DNA from: Fasciola hepatica
Lineage: Eukaryota; Platyhelminthes; Trematoda; Plagiorchiida; Fasciolidae
NCBI GenBank assembly: GCA_948099385.1
Contig: CANUEZ040000105.1
Span: 1,871,001 to 1,935,000, forward strand
DNA: 64,000 bases
Direction of reading: 5' to 3'
Each line of letters opens with the position of its first letter. The stretch's first letter is position 1. The notes under the pieces are model-generated. The model saw only the letters and a list, made by a program, of their open reading frames with translations. It had not been told where the DNA came from and made no database searches. This document shows positions 26,902 to 38,177 of the stretch, in pieces. Made by a program: the position numbers and the translations under genes.

Positions 26902-27284
26902 ATGGATAATACTACCCCTGCCACGGACCATTATGTGGCTTCCAAGATGTATTCTTCCTGCTTTATCCCTGAATACTTTGAGATAAGTGGCAGCTGCAAC
27001 CAAACTTATGGTTATATACGCTGTCCATTAGCGCAACTATGTCAACATGGTAGCCACATAGCAATTATTGGAATCCAGCTCGAATGGAGAGAAAGTGATT
27101 GGCCGAAAGCTGCGATGAACTGTTCCGAAAAATCCACTGTCATTGTAGCCCGTCCCGTATCTGCTTTTCGGATATTGCTAACAAACTGTAGGTCACTTCG
27201 AGCCTGTCTTATTGCACCGTATTGTGTGTACTCAAATTTCTTACCAAGAGTCATGTTCATCCTCTTTCTTATCGAATGCCCAAA
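26902..27284 (+). other. Cysteine-rich open frame of unknown nature
   Basis: A 155-residue plus-strand frame (26,902-27,369) begins just after the SINE and runs into the PLE that follows. Its first part, before PLE homology begins near 27,285, has spaced cysteines (CFIPEYF, GSCNQTYGYIRCPLAQLC, MNCSEK) and few low-complexity runs, as in an extracellular protein. I recognise no family. It could be a host exon, the 5' flank captured by a truncated PLE, or chance. Confidence 0.2.
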
Positions 27285-28397
27285 ACATCAGAGCCAACTT
27301 TCCCAATATTTATATTCGAACCAATCGGATCTCGTTTGCGGAACAGATACGTGGATGACACATTCGTGATACTAGAATAGTCTTCAACAAAACTTGAACA
27401 CGCTTTTACCCGGAATGAAATTACAAGGAAGAAAGAAGGCAAGGCAAAACAGCCGTTTCTCGACATTCTGATCATGAGGCAAACAAACGGAAATCTAGAA
27501 TCAAAGGTCTATCGGAAAACAACGACAACCGACTGCATACTGAATTTCCAAAGCATTTACCAAACGCGTCACTTGAAGAGCTGTGCGCGAACCCTATCTT
27601 ACCGGGCCGACAAACAGCAACACACTCAACCTCCGAAAAAACGAACTGGTCAAACTTTTCAAGTTGTTCGTGGCAAACGGCTGCCCAAAGACATTCGTAA
27701 ACTCCTGTATTCGAGGTAACAAAAAAGCCAAAAGAAAAATAGCCCAGAAAGCATAGTCGCGCTACCATACATACGAGGAGCATCAGAGGCCGTAGATCGC
27801 ATGCTAAAACCGTTGGGCATCAAGGTTTCCCACAAACCCGTCAGCACCCTGCAAATCACCCTATTCAACAAAAAAAGCCGCGTGGACCAGCACGATCAAT
27901 CAGGAGTGGTCTGCGCTATCCCTTGCCTAGGATGTGACTACGTAGGTGAGACAGGCGACTAACAGCGCACTCTCCTGCACAAACATAAAATAAAATTACT
28001 AGGCGCCGACCCATACTCACAGATTTTTAACCCCTGTGCACATACAGATCACGAAGTCAAAATCGATAGCCCAAGAGTTGTCACCCAAGCTAAGAAAATG
28101 GGAGTGCACATGATCCTCGAAACCATTCATTCGATGAACTCGTTCAATCGGCAAGTCAAGGTTGATAAGCTTTACATCACGCGGGGGCCGAAAAATCGAG
28201 AAACTGACAAATGGGCAATAAGCCAAAAATGTGCGGAGCCAGCCATCCCATTCACAAACTCACTCACGAGTCCTAGCTTGGATCAAAACATCAAGATAAA
28301 CTTTTTACAATTCAGTGTACGCCTTGAATTCTCTGTAATATATATATATATATATATATACATATATGTTGCCAAGAAAATTTGCTTCACACATTAA
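27285..28397 (+). pseudogene. Penelope-like element, 5'-truncated, RT end plus GIY-YIG endonuclease
   Basis: One plus-strand frame carries the whole remnant, broken only by stops at 27,378 (TAG), 27,717 (TAA) and 27,960 (TAA); no frameshift is needed. It opens with RYVDDTFVILE (27,345-27,377), the RT motif C with both catalytic Asp. PFLDILIMRQTNGNLESKVY, RKTTTTD and LKSCARTLSYRAD are the PLE thumb and linker blocks. The frame then reads SGVVCAIPCLGCDYVGETGD (27,906-27,959). CLGC and YVGETG are the PLE GIY-YIG signature, with the following Arg replaced by Asp before the stop. The distal His-containing stretch CAHTDHEVKID and the Glu-containing stretch ILETIHSMNSFNR follow. The frame finally runs into a (TA)n tract and ends at 28,395-28,397. 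PLEs copy RNA at chromosomal DNA in the nucleus. The RT fingers and palm are missing. It is the least decayed element protein in the window. Confidence 0.85.
28337..28368. repeat. (TA)n microsatellite
   Basis: About 16 TA units with one CATATATG interruption at the distal end, at the 3' end of the PLE frame, which reads it as alternating Tyr and Ile. Confidence 0.9.
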
Positions 28398-28399
28398 AT

Positions 28400-29285
28400 G
28401 AAAATTTCCTTAGCTACCGCCTTGACATAAAATGTGATGGTAGCATGTTATGAATACTTTTATGAGAGATTCCTCATGGAGTGTCAAGATTTCTTATCCT
28501 GCGAATATGATTCATCCACCTAACTCTGGGGCGAATGCAAATTTACTGGTAATTACAAAATTATAAGCAAGTGCAGCCGCAGCAAGTGTGCAGAGCTACT
28601 GAAACTAGCTGAGTTCTCAATTGACCCACAAGTTAAGATGGTTAATGTAACCTCATGGGTAAAGTGAAATGTCGGGACAATATTACCGGTCGTGAGATGG
28701 TATTGCTAGTAAAAGGCTTGTGTTACCGTAACTCGTTGGATCCTCTTATCCGCGGTTCAGCTGCTTTTGGTGCTGTCTGAACTCAACTGGAGGTAGGACC
28801 TCGGTGACACGACCAAGCGACAGAAAGGCTAACATGTGAAGGAAATACGGATGTTTCCCTCATATTTCTATCCTTCGTGTTTTTTTGTTTTTTGTTATGT
28901 ATGTTTACGGGCAACGAAATTGTAAGAGCTTCTGAACCACTGACTTCCGTTCTGATCTGTGTCCTTCAACGCCTCCAAACAGCGACAATCCTCCTCATCC
29001 TTTGGATCCCATCAAGCTACAGTCAAACATATAAGTCCCCTGAGATTTGAATACACTGAGCATATGGAATCAAGAATGTCATTGTCGTTATTCACAGGAT
29101 ACTTTTGATCATACGATTGAATATACTGAGGTTCAACTCCGAAATTTTCGAATCCCATTTATCAAACCTACATGCATTATATCCTCTGCAGGAATAGATG
29201 ACTTGATTCCATTTATGTTGATTTTTACGCTTTTTCCTAAAAATTTGATTTATTATTATTCTTCCGTTGTTGCTGTTGTTGTAGT
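28400..29285. other. No gene recognised
   Basis: No motif seen. The start of the Asp-rich open frame at 29,047 lies here, but the residues before the GAT repeat match no family. Confidence 0.4.
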
Positions 29286-29290
29286 TACTA

Positions 29291-29307
29291 ATGATGATGA
29301 TGATGAA

Positions 29308-29385
<78 letters not shown>

Positions 29386-29405
29386 AATTCGGATGATGAT
29401 GATGG

Positions 29406-29478
<73 letters not shown>

Positions 29479-29498
29479 AATTCGGATGATGATGATGG

Positions 29499-29583
<85 letters not shown>

Positions 29584-29603
29584 AATTCGGATGATGATGA
29601 TGG

Positions 29604-29647
<44 letters not shown>

Positions 29648-29655
29648 GCGAAGAC
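29291..29655. repeat. Long interrupted (GAT)n array with higher-order structure
   Basis: About 120 GAT triplets. The pure array is interrupted three times by the same cassette (AATTCGGATGATGATGATGGT) starting at 29,386, 29,479 and 29,584, a spacing of 93 and 105 bp. So it grew partly by duplication of ~31- and ~35-triplet blocks and not only by single-triplet slippage. One plus frame reads poly-Asp with Asn-Ser and Gly breaks, another reads poly-Met, and the opposite strand reads poly-Ile. The 216-residue Asp-rich frame has no other support. Confidence 0.9.
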
Positions 29656-29699
29656 GACGACGACGATTACGATCTGAATCTGGCAGTGCAAAAGTAAGG

Positions 29700-31930
29700 T
29701 TGGTTTACTGTCCCCGCATGTCAAATATTTGGTAATGCATTTCTTTTTATGTTCCAATACCTATGCAATCTTGTTTGAAGACCATGTTTTAGACAGGCAT
29801 TTTCACGTACCTGTGGTAAACATTTTTTTATCGGTTGTTGTTTGTATGAAAACACAGACAATGACGTTTGTGTCAATACAATTCTCCCAAATCTCACAGA
29901 AGTCGCCTAAAAGCATTTCCATTTTCTATTCTACGTGGCGTAGCTCTAGGTTCATAACGGTCGATGTTGACGCAGAGATGACGACAACAAGAGAACAACA
30001 ACGGTAGAATTATTCCACGTAAACATGGAAACATTATTTCTAATACGCAAATCTAATAAGGTCAGGTTAAATTAGCTGTTCTGAATGAGGTACTGTATTC
30101 TAGATCCACCACCGTCATCTCACTTGTAAGTACTTTGCAGTATTTGCGAAGAAAACAATTTTTTTAATTGCCATCATTCATGATAAACAGAAGATAGTGA
30201 ATGACAAAAATAGATGTGAATCGATCAAGGTCTGTAGTGGTCCAATTTGTTCCCTGATATAGTCAAAAATGCACTTTTATCGGTTAGTGAAAGCTAATCG
30301 CCGACTGGTATTAACAAAATAACGATTAATCCATAAATTTCATATCAGTTTTAATGTCAAACTTTGATTTATTTGACGTTTTTCATTATGTACTTTAATA
30401 TGAGTGTAGTTTTTTGGAATAAACACAATCCCTGAGCTTAATGGACCAGAACACTGTCAGGATGCACTGCAAAGAACATCAGGAGACTTGAAGTTGAGTA
30501 TCAAACACGGATACAATAAGTCCAGCGTAGCAACTACTCAAATCACAGCGAATAACTCCTTACCAACAACTAGGCTTTCTATTTGAAATGTAATGTAAGC
30601 AAACGGTTTGTTTATTTCCGTGAACGTTGGCTGCTTTTATTTGGTCCAGTTTGGTCAAATTCATTAAAGCAAAAACGACAAAATTCTGCATTAGAGAACA
30701 CTCGTTATGATGCAACTCATAGCAGTTCACGTTGCTACTCTTGCCATTGTAACAGAGAAGATTTTATGGCACATTTCAATGTGATCATCCGTACATAAAA
30801 TTCAAAAGCTGAAAACGGGAAGATTCTTGACAAGCCATCCTGAATATCCCGGATTTTTGGCAATGTATTCATTCAATACCTGTTTGATCTTCGTCCAGCC
30901 AACTTTTTTAAGTGAAGCGAATGTTTGTTGAAATAATATCCATTGCAGCTTATCGAGAAGATTACTTATGTTAACTAACTGTGCGTCCAGTAGGAGGGGT
31001 ATCCCTCATAATTTCGAAGAACCTGCTGGATTCTTACATAAAATCGACAGTCATGACCTCGAGACCTAGAGTATAAATCAAGCAACGGCCCAATCAGTCA
31101 AACTTGCACATCACCCTGACAACAGCAAAGTACTTTCTGAAGCCAGTGTGACCGTCTTTGTCAAGGTTCCAGTCTTATTCCTCAGAGATGACAGAAACCC
31201 TTCGGACTCGACAATCACCCGTGTAAAAGATGTGACAGCCAAAATGTCCTGTTGGATTGTCGGCAGACGGGATTCTGAATATCTTTCATAATCAAGCGGA
31301 TAGTTCTTAGCGCGTATATAGGGCGATTGTGTAATCTCTTTATGAGATCCTCGATTGTTTCACACTGACCATCGAAGAGTAATTTATCGAATGATTTATC
31401 AAGTAGCATCAGCACTCCGCTCATCATTGATTAAGTAGAGAAACGCGGTACGGTTGTTTCGTTCGGTTTAGTAAGAATTCACAACTGTCAAACCGAATCT
31501 CAACTGAGAATAGGGCATAAACTGGGTTATACGCGTTCACCATCGGCCCATCCGCGTGGATGCCAGCAGTTTACATCACTTTACTGCACACGAACAGGAC
31601 CGTTTTCGAAACTGGATTTGGGTCTTCTACAACCCCAGTCAGATCAGGGTTCCGTAATTCTCTGTACCGGGACGGAGTCCCCGTGGTGATTCGGTGCAGG
31701 ATTTCAAAGCAAGTCGCTTGAAACAGTTTACGTGGTGAGTCAGTCGCTGTAAATGCCTGATGCGTTATTCAATGAAACAATCAAATCTCCTACTTTTAAA
31801 ACAGGATCTGTTGCTTTGATGCGAAATAATAAGACAGCATCTTCCTTAGTAATGACAACTTTATCCTTCTGCGAATTTATGATGAAAACGAGCCACATAT
31901 GGGTAGTAAAGACAGCATCCCTAAGGTAAT
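29700..31930. other. No gene recognised
   Basis: No domain or element motif found. A minus-strand frame at 31,215-31,427 has no recognisable family. A good GTAAGT donor-like site at 30,126 has no convincing exon before it. Confidence 0.4.
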
Positions 31931-31939
31931 AGTCAAAAA

Positions 31940-31940
<1 letters not shown>

Positions 31941-32019
<79 letters not shown>
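31941..32019. repeat. (TA)n microsatellite with phase break
   Basis: About 79 bp of alternating TA with one TTAT phase switch near 31,983. Perfectly self-complementary and likely to extrude as a cruciform. It abuts a hammerhead-like remnant. Confidence 0.9.
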
Positions 32020-32021
<2 letters not shown>

Positions 32022-32055
32022 CTGCAACGTTTCGCTTGTACTTCAGTTCAAAACC
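32020..32055 (-). ncRNA. Hammerhead-like remnant next to (TA)n
   Basis: On the minus strand, CTGAAGTACAAGCGAAACGT is followed by TGCAGATT and then the (TA)n tract. The CTGA...CGAAAC spacing and the GAAACGTTGC tail recall the hammerhead-bearing ends of PLEs, but CTGATGA is degraded to CTGAAGT and stem II cannot form. Confidence 0.25.
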
Positions 32056-32577
32056 AATTAGGGTGCATAAAAATGCTGATTCTCATGGGATAATTTACTC
32101 GAATTAATTATTCCTGACCTGAAGTTGAACTGAACGGAAGCAGGATGGATAAAATTCTGTCAGCAACCCAACAGTTCGGTGGGGATCCAAATTTTCACAA
32201 AATACGCCCATGATTTCCCGCATTTGGATAAATAATGTGGCAGTACTCGTGCTCTCGTTGCCCATGTGTTTGTCATTCACTCTCACTGTATACCCTCAAA
32301 TGAGGTCAAATGATAATCGGGAACTCAACCGGGTGAGCTCTCGTTTTTGAAGTCAGTAAAAAAGCTTCATACCGATCTATGCATTTATTTTTCCCGGTTT
32401 TGTAAGCTGAATGAGTGAGCGTGCTCGAACCTTCATTCGGAGATTATATAAGAATGACGAAATAGAATGAAAATAATTGGAAGATTTGATTGCTCAAGTA
32501 AACTGAGACTTGTTAGCCAGAATTAGAGATGAATCGGCTGCCACTGTCTCGACGGTCTTAATGTGCACAAGAAGAAA

Positions 32578-32578
<1 letters not shown>

Positions 32579-32618
<40 letters not shown>
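32579..32618. repeat. (TA)n microsatellite
   Basis: Twenty TA units. Both strands read an alternating Tyr-Ile frame through it, a simple consequence of the repeat. Confidence 0.9.
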
Positions 32619-32619
<1 letters not shown>

Positions 32620-32624
32620 TCGCA

Positions 32625-34590
32625 AGAACTCTGGAGTGATAAATAGCCAGGCTGTCTCTACAAGGACCCTTTGCAAAGACTCCAAAAGTGAGTCTGTTGC
32701 CTATCTTCCTGGTCAATTCACCCATAAGTACTGACGGTTATTGCCGCTGATCAGGTACGCGCATCCCGTGCTCTTTTACCCACTTATTATCATCCTTGAA
32801 CACTCCGTAGGTACATTGCCCACCGGGATTTAATCTGGTGCTTCTGGAAATTGAATGGATACTTTTTGCTGAAAAGTCCACCGGGAAGTCATAGCCAAAA
32901 CATGCCACCGACTACAAAGACAGAGGAGTACCCCCGGTTTTTGTTTGTTCGTGATTCTTAGAAAAAAGCAAACATTACCAAGAAAATAGGCAAACATGAA
33001 CTTAGGTGGTAGTAACTTAAGCCAATTCACTCGGTAGAATTCACCCAGGCAAGGCTAAATTAAGTACAGGGTCATTTAATAAACAACAAATCAATTTGTA
33101 GGATAACGGTTTTCGAGCACATTAACCCATATATAATACAGTCACCTTTGGTAGACATCAGAAATGCTGCTAAAGACAGTAACTTTGCGAACAACGTTCT
33201 CACTCGTCTTCTCTCTTCAAAGTGCAGATTTCGGAGATAAGTTGTAAAAGAAGGACAAGCTGGACCGATTCCGGGCTTGGATGGTGAAGCTTCGCATTCA
33301 GCAGATATACAAAATTCCCCGTTGTAGGTCACTACGTCTAATAGTAATCGTAGAGATAAGGTGTGTGCTGATATGGGAACCAATATTTACGAAATAATAG
33401 GCAAGCCCGAAATCAAAACTGCTCTGGAATCATCATCCAGAGTTTAAGATTGATGATTGCACAGTAATCAATTAGTGTACAATTAACGATGCACAAAAGA
33501 CCAGAAGAAAGGACTGTTCTCTATTTTCAGAAGCATACTATTATTGAGAAGCACGATTACTGGGTATAATCAAGGCACAGAAATCTTTGTTCCATGGCTT
33601 GTCCATTAAAAAACAGGTATGTGAACCCTGATGTTCACCTTTTGAGTTGATTGAAACAACTAAAGTTAATTTATCTTCAACGTTGTTGTCCTTCTCTGGG
33701 AAGTACTCCCAAAAGTCCCCAAAACTAGCCGCGAGGTCCACACAGGGTTCGGTTATAAGTGTGTCAAAAAGTTACTGATAATTTTGAGTTCCCGTTTCTA
33801 TTCAGTTCATAAAGCCGTTCATTTTACCGTTCACTATAGGGAACCTTCTTATTCAGGTATCAATCTTTCTCAAAATCGGTATTAACCATTCTCTAATTTT
33901 GTGGTGCTTTGGGAGAGAAATCCACCTGCCCGTTTGTCCATGTCGGCCTGTGTGTGCTGTTTGTATTCTTGTCCCAAGTTTCTGAGAATCAGTTATTATC
34001 GTTATTAGTAGTAGTAGCATTTTTATTGTGCCCAGTAAATTTTCTCCGTGACGCCATCAAAAATGGTTAGAATGATGAGAGAAAAGACAAACGAAAGTCC
34101 AGTTAGTAGTAAATTCTAGTGAATGATCCTACAGCAATGTAGAGAACAGGACTTGATAGAGCACAAGTGCTTTTCCGGTAACTTCGTACTCGAACTAAGG
34201 CGATTACACATATATTCCAGGAATTCGTATTCGCAAGTTTGCAACTTTGTTCATCACCGGATGAACTATCGAGCAATAATATGTCAGTAACAGTTGAGCA
34301 ACATCACAATATTATAGAGATCTACCTTTCTTTGTTTTTGTTAGGTCAAACGTACAGCATTTCGGCTCAGAAAACTTCATTTGGTTAGATGTGCTACTGT
34401 CGGAATTCCTGGCGTCCCATATTCAATCTGTGTTCTGTTTCTTTGGAATACCGTTTCGATGGTTAGTGTATCGATGACGCTGATAGGTGGACAGTTCCAC
34501 AATTACTAACAAAACTAGTGAGGAGCAGATTTAAACTCTAACTGATTCCGACGATCATCCTCCAACTCTTTGTTTTCCGAGCTGCTGGTC
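32625..34590. other. No confirmed gene; one coding-like island
   Basis: Mostly unremarkable. The minus-strand interval 33,541-33,760 reads DLAASFGDFWEYFPEKDNN and then VEDKLTLVVSINSK before a GTGAAC donor-like site, which looks more protein-like than its surroundings. No family is recognised and no strong acceptor is seen. Confidence 0.3.
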
Positions 34591-34597
34591 TGAGTCG

Positions 34598-34645
34598 CAA
34601 ATGTTTTTACACCAGTCAAATGGACATCATCAGCGTCAATACGAT
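34598..34645 (-). ncRNA. Hammerhead-like repeat unit, copy 1
   Basis: On the minus strand, GACGCTGATGATGTCC is followed by ATTTGACTGGTG and then TAAAAACATT. It aligns with the copy at 35,100-35,145. CTGATGA is intact, but the downstream GAAAC is changed to AAAAC, so activity is unlikely. Confidence 0.3.
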
Positions 34646-35099
34646 AATATTGCTGTATTCTACCGAGATGACAACAATTCGGAATTACTAGTGACAAAAC
34701 GTTCATTTTCTTCACGTGTATGCGGCCATGGCCTCGATTATAAGAGTTCAACGATCAAATATACGAAATGAGAAGTAACTGCGGTTAGGACAAGATTCAG
34801 ATTCTAGCTTTGGAAATAGTCACAAAAAATAAACAGGTTAATTCCACCCAATTAGCAGTCTCATAGTTTGGGTGTGACCTATCGGAGTCATGCTCTTAGC
34901 AATCGGAAGTTGCATTCATTTGTGAATGTAAAACACGTCGCCTTACCCTTCGACTAGTAAGGAAGAGTTCGGAATAATAACTATAGGCTCGACGATTTGG
35001 GGAATGTGAAGATTATCGGCCGAGTGATTTTGAATCTCGGAGATGTTTGTAGCTAAAATTGATGGTTTGTATCGGTTGGTGATCTATAAGATTGATGTT

Positions 35100-35145
35100 T
35101 AGATCGCGAATGTTTTACCACCAGTCGAGGTGACATCATCAGTGC
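35100..35145 (-). ncRNA. Hammerhead-like repeat unit, copy 2
   Basis: On the minus strand, CACTGATGATGTCACC is followed by TCGACTGGTGGTAAAACATT. It matches copy 1 about 500 bp away over some 45 bp in the same orientation. It lies about 210 bp before the PLE tail at 35,355, on the opposite strand to that tail. Confidence 0.3.
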
Positions 35146-35354
35146 GCAAGTGAGGAAGCCTGTACTCAAACAACCACGTGAAGTCTAGCTTAAGAACTCA
35201 GTTTAACAACCAAAACACACTGAAACACCTAGAGGCTGGAGAAACAAAAACAGACCTATCTTCTTTAGGCGATCCAATAAAAAGGAAGGACCATATTCGG
35301 AATCAAGACCGGAACCGGCCGAAGAGCACAATCTAACAGAAGGACAGGGCTGCC

Positions 35355-35765
35355 ATGGATGAAAAACGCTTCCGAAATCACCGCAAGACTCTCCTAACCA
35401 CAAGGTCATACAGTGGCTCACAAACCAACCAGAACCCTGAGAAGAATCATTTCACGAGCGACAGCGCAACTGAAAGCCAAAAAAGAAGAAACATCATATC
35501 CGGGGATAATTGCAAGGACTGTGAAAAATATTGTGTCGGTCATACTGAGGGCAAGGTTACAACATGAATGTATGAACATGAACTAGCCACAACAAGATAT
35601 GATCCATTCTGCCTAATATCCGTTACCGAGGATTGAGAAGGATACACTTTTAGTGTGGACGAAGTTCACATTATGTACTACGCAAAGAGAAGATGCTCGG
35701 GGGAGATCCTGGAAACCTGAGGTTTTTCAACAAGTGTAATCAATAAATGCATTGAATTGGATCGG
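35355..35765 (+). pseudogene. Penelope-like element GIY-YIG tail, decayed
   Basis: The frame at 35,355-35,567 contains NIISGDNCKDCEKYCVGHTE, matching the PLE pattern vvY.i.C.dC...YvG.T with the paired cysteines kept. After an in-frame stop the translation continues MYEHELATTRYDP (the ..EH..A....D. block) and, past another stop, YTFSVDEVHIMYYAKRR followed by a Glu-rich end like the R..LE segment. Order and spacing fit the endonuclease core with Tyr, Gly and the EH pair recognisable. Key Arg after the GIY-YIG core is not conserved. The PLE subfamily differs from the copy at 27.3 kb. RT is absent. Confidence 0.5.
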
Positions 35766-36069
35766 ATTCAGAGTTTGATGCACAATAAATCCAAATAACC
35801 CAGGAATTGAAAAGCTACCAGACCTTAGTACTATCTACCCCTAGTCATGAAACCCTATTCTTCATGTGTGCATATCGACACAAAAATGTTTCCATAGTAC
35901 CTTGGTGGACCAAGCATATGACGGCACAAAAGTGAATAAATGAAAACAAAAATACACAGATACCTAGACAAAAGAACTGAATAACAGTAATTTTGGGAAG
36001 TCGTTTCCAAATGAGTCCGGTTTTGCAGGGCATATGCCAAGTCACTAAACTTAAAAATGTGCATCTATA

Positions 36070-36135
36070 GGTCATAAGGTCCAGATTTCTATGAACAGTA
36101 CACAAAAGATAAGGTCACCTGAAAAGTCAAGGTCA
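36070..36135 (+). promoter_or_regulatory. Cluster of AGGTCA nuclear-receptor-type half-sites
   Basis: AGGTCA at 36,070, AAGGTCC just after it, AAGGTCA at 36,111 and TCAAGGTCA at 36,127 are all in the same orientation within 66 bp. TCAAGGTCA is the extended half-site bound by monomeric nuclear receptors such as ERR and SF-1/FTZ-F1. The cluster is 300 bp upstream of the candidate exon at 36,435. Function is an inference from motif density only. Confidence 0.3.
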
Positions 36136-36434
36136 TGTCCAGAGCAAGCTCTTCATGTATGCGATCTAAACGCCATGCTCAGCAACGACCAACCAATAGA
36201 ACCACCTTGAAGTTATTGCACACGGATTGTTAGCATTGAAGTGGGTTGTCTAGATTTCGTTAAAAACCGGATTCCATCAACAACAATGTCGTCTTCCATG
36301 GGAACGAATGCACAATAAATTCTCCTTTTACAGCTCCTTAACTCTGGAAGCTGCTTAAACTGTACGACCTATGGAACCTAAAATACAGTAAAATGTCTAC
36401 GGATGCTGATTCAATAAAAATTAAAAATTTTCAG

Positions 36435-36703
36435 TGTTTGAAACGAGAAGTACACTGATGAGGCATTTTAACAATTACGATGTTCAAGCACCGTCCGGAA
36501 CGTTAGTCAATAAATATATAAATCTTTCCAAGACAAACGTTTATTCTCGAAAATCAGTCGCCTTTTCAAGTACACCTTGGGAAGTGGTTCAAACCGAAAA
36601 TACACAGAAACTGCCTTTCAAGAGTTTCCATAAAAAGATCAACGGCGCAAAAATTAAAGCAACAACGAGGACATTTCTGTATCTCCAGTGGAAGTCCCCA
36701 ATT
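36435..36703 (+). CDS. Candidate internal exon, unknown protein
   Basis: A 269-bp interval is open throughout in one frame and bounded by a good acceptor (AAAAATTTTCAG ending at 36,434, with a CTGAT branch-like site about 30 bp before it) and a perfect donor GTAAGT at 36,704. The translation begins FETRSTLMRHFNNYDVQ and ends TTRTFLYLQWKSPI, with mixed composition, several basic residues and no low-complexity run. The exon would start after one base of a split codon and end on a codon boundary. I recognise no domain, membrane segment or signal peptide. No neighbouring exon with a matching frame was identified, so the gene it would belong to is unknown. Splice signals of this quality can occur by chance in 64 kb. 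Confidence 0.35.
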
Positions 36704-37083
36704 GTAAGTGAAATGCTTATGTTGTACCTTTCAACGGTACGCGGAACTAGAGTGCGAATACCTGCGGACTAGCATCACACTACGAAACATTCGTTTCACC
36801 ACGTGATTTTCCGGATCATCACAGGAAGATATGCATACTTATACCACAGCGGAGATCACAGGAAATAGTCAGTGCAAAATAGCGTACAACACTCGTGCCA
36901 AACAGACATGCGAGAATAATTCATTGGTCTTCAAACATATAATAACGTTCAATGCACTTTGCACGAACCGTGTCTAAAATGTAAACTAAAACAGGATGAT
37001 CGCAGGATTTTGTTCTGTCATCCAGGTACAATTACTTAGTACTTACGTAAGTAAAAATGCATTGAATAACTTGGGTGGCTCAT

Positions 37084-37110
37084 AATAATATTAATATTGA
37101 TAATATTATT
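37084..37110. other. Perfect AT-rich hairpin
   Basis: AATAATATT at 37,084-37,092 and its exact reverse complement AATATTATT at 37,102-37,110 flank a 9-base loop. It is surrounded by further ATT-rich sequence; no G+C base pairs. Confidence 0.5.
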
Positions 37111-37119
37111 AGTATTAGT

Positions 37120-38170
37120 AACAACTAAATAACCTTTTTGCTCCTCTGAATGATTTGCAATGATTATGTCGTGTTCACGGAGGGAAGATGAGAGAAATAA
37201 ACGCTACCGATGGGGATATCAAAGGCCAACAGTAAAAGTTGAACCCCGGAAAACAAGACATGTGGTCCCAAATGGTATTGGAACGATTAATATTGGACGA
37301 TTCTATGGTTAGTTCTCATGAGATATCATTGTCAAATCCACATGGCTGAAAAACCAGTGAGTTTGCTATCAAAAAGTAATTTTAAAACAGGAAGAAACAC
37401 AATCGTTGAATATCCAGTCCGACAGCCCCGGTCCTCTCTACAAAAACACAGCGTGGTACCTTTCCAATGATCGTTTGTTCTGAGAGCCACGTAGGAAATT
37501 ACCTGTAGCAACAACCTGCAATATTTTTAAAAGTGACACAGATTTCATTGCAAAATGAGCAGTGGTGGATGTAGAAAATGTGGTCAGTAGGGCATGAATC
37601 TACGGAGAAAACTGAGTTGATCAAAATTTGGCCAACAATGTTACAATCGACCGTATTTTTTGAACCCGATGTCGCTTATCCCGAAGTTCAACAAAAATAC
37701 TTTTTCTGCCAACTCAAGTTGATCCGTGCTTATATTTATTCTGCATATTGAACATCTTTTACCCCATAGGATAACTCGAATCTTATGACCAATTTGCAAA
37801 GTAATGAGTTAAATAGCTTTTACTGTCTATTCACAAGGAAAACTTACCAGGAATCAGAAAACATCATTGTATGTTACCAACAAGAATGGAAGTTTTCCAT
37901 CTGTAACTGGCATAAGCACAGATAATGCACCAAATCGGTTCGTAGAAATATTGATAATATAAAATCCACAATAGTGGTGATCTACCTATAACCGACGTTG
38001 CAAGAGCTACCGCAAAAACATCATAAAGATAAATAATTTCAATGTCAGGCAGATTAGGCTGGATGTACGAATAATGGCAGAAAATATATCATTAGAAGAT
38101 TGGACAATGTTGAGCAATGCCAGCAAAAAAATGCAAAAATATCGAAGACGTTTCCCTTCGGGCCAAGGTT
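37120..38170. other. No gene recognised
   Basis: No element motif or domain recognised in the short frames on either strand. The region leads into the exon-like repeat at 38,178. Confidence 0.4.
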
Positions 38171-38177
38171 CATGAAA

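Noticed and set aside
29047..29757. Open frames of over 200 residues on both strands (poly-Asp and poly-Ile)
   Set aside because: A GAT repeat lacks stops in five of six frames, so the frames are automatic; no domain lies outside the repeat.
31899..32093. Tyr-Ile repeat open frames across TA tracts (also at 32.5, 47.5, 54.2 and 55.3 kb)
   Set aside because: Direct translation of (TA)n; no other coding evidence.
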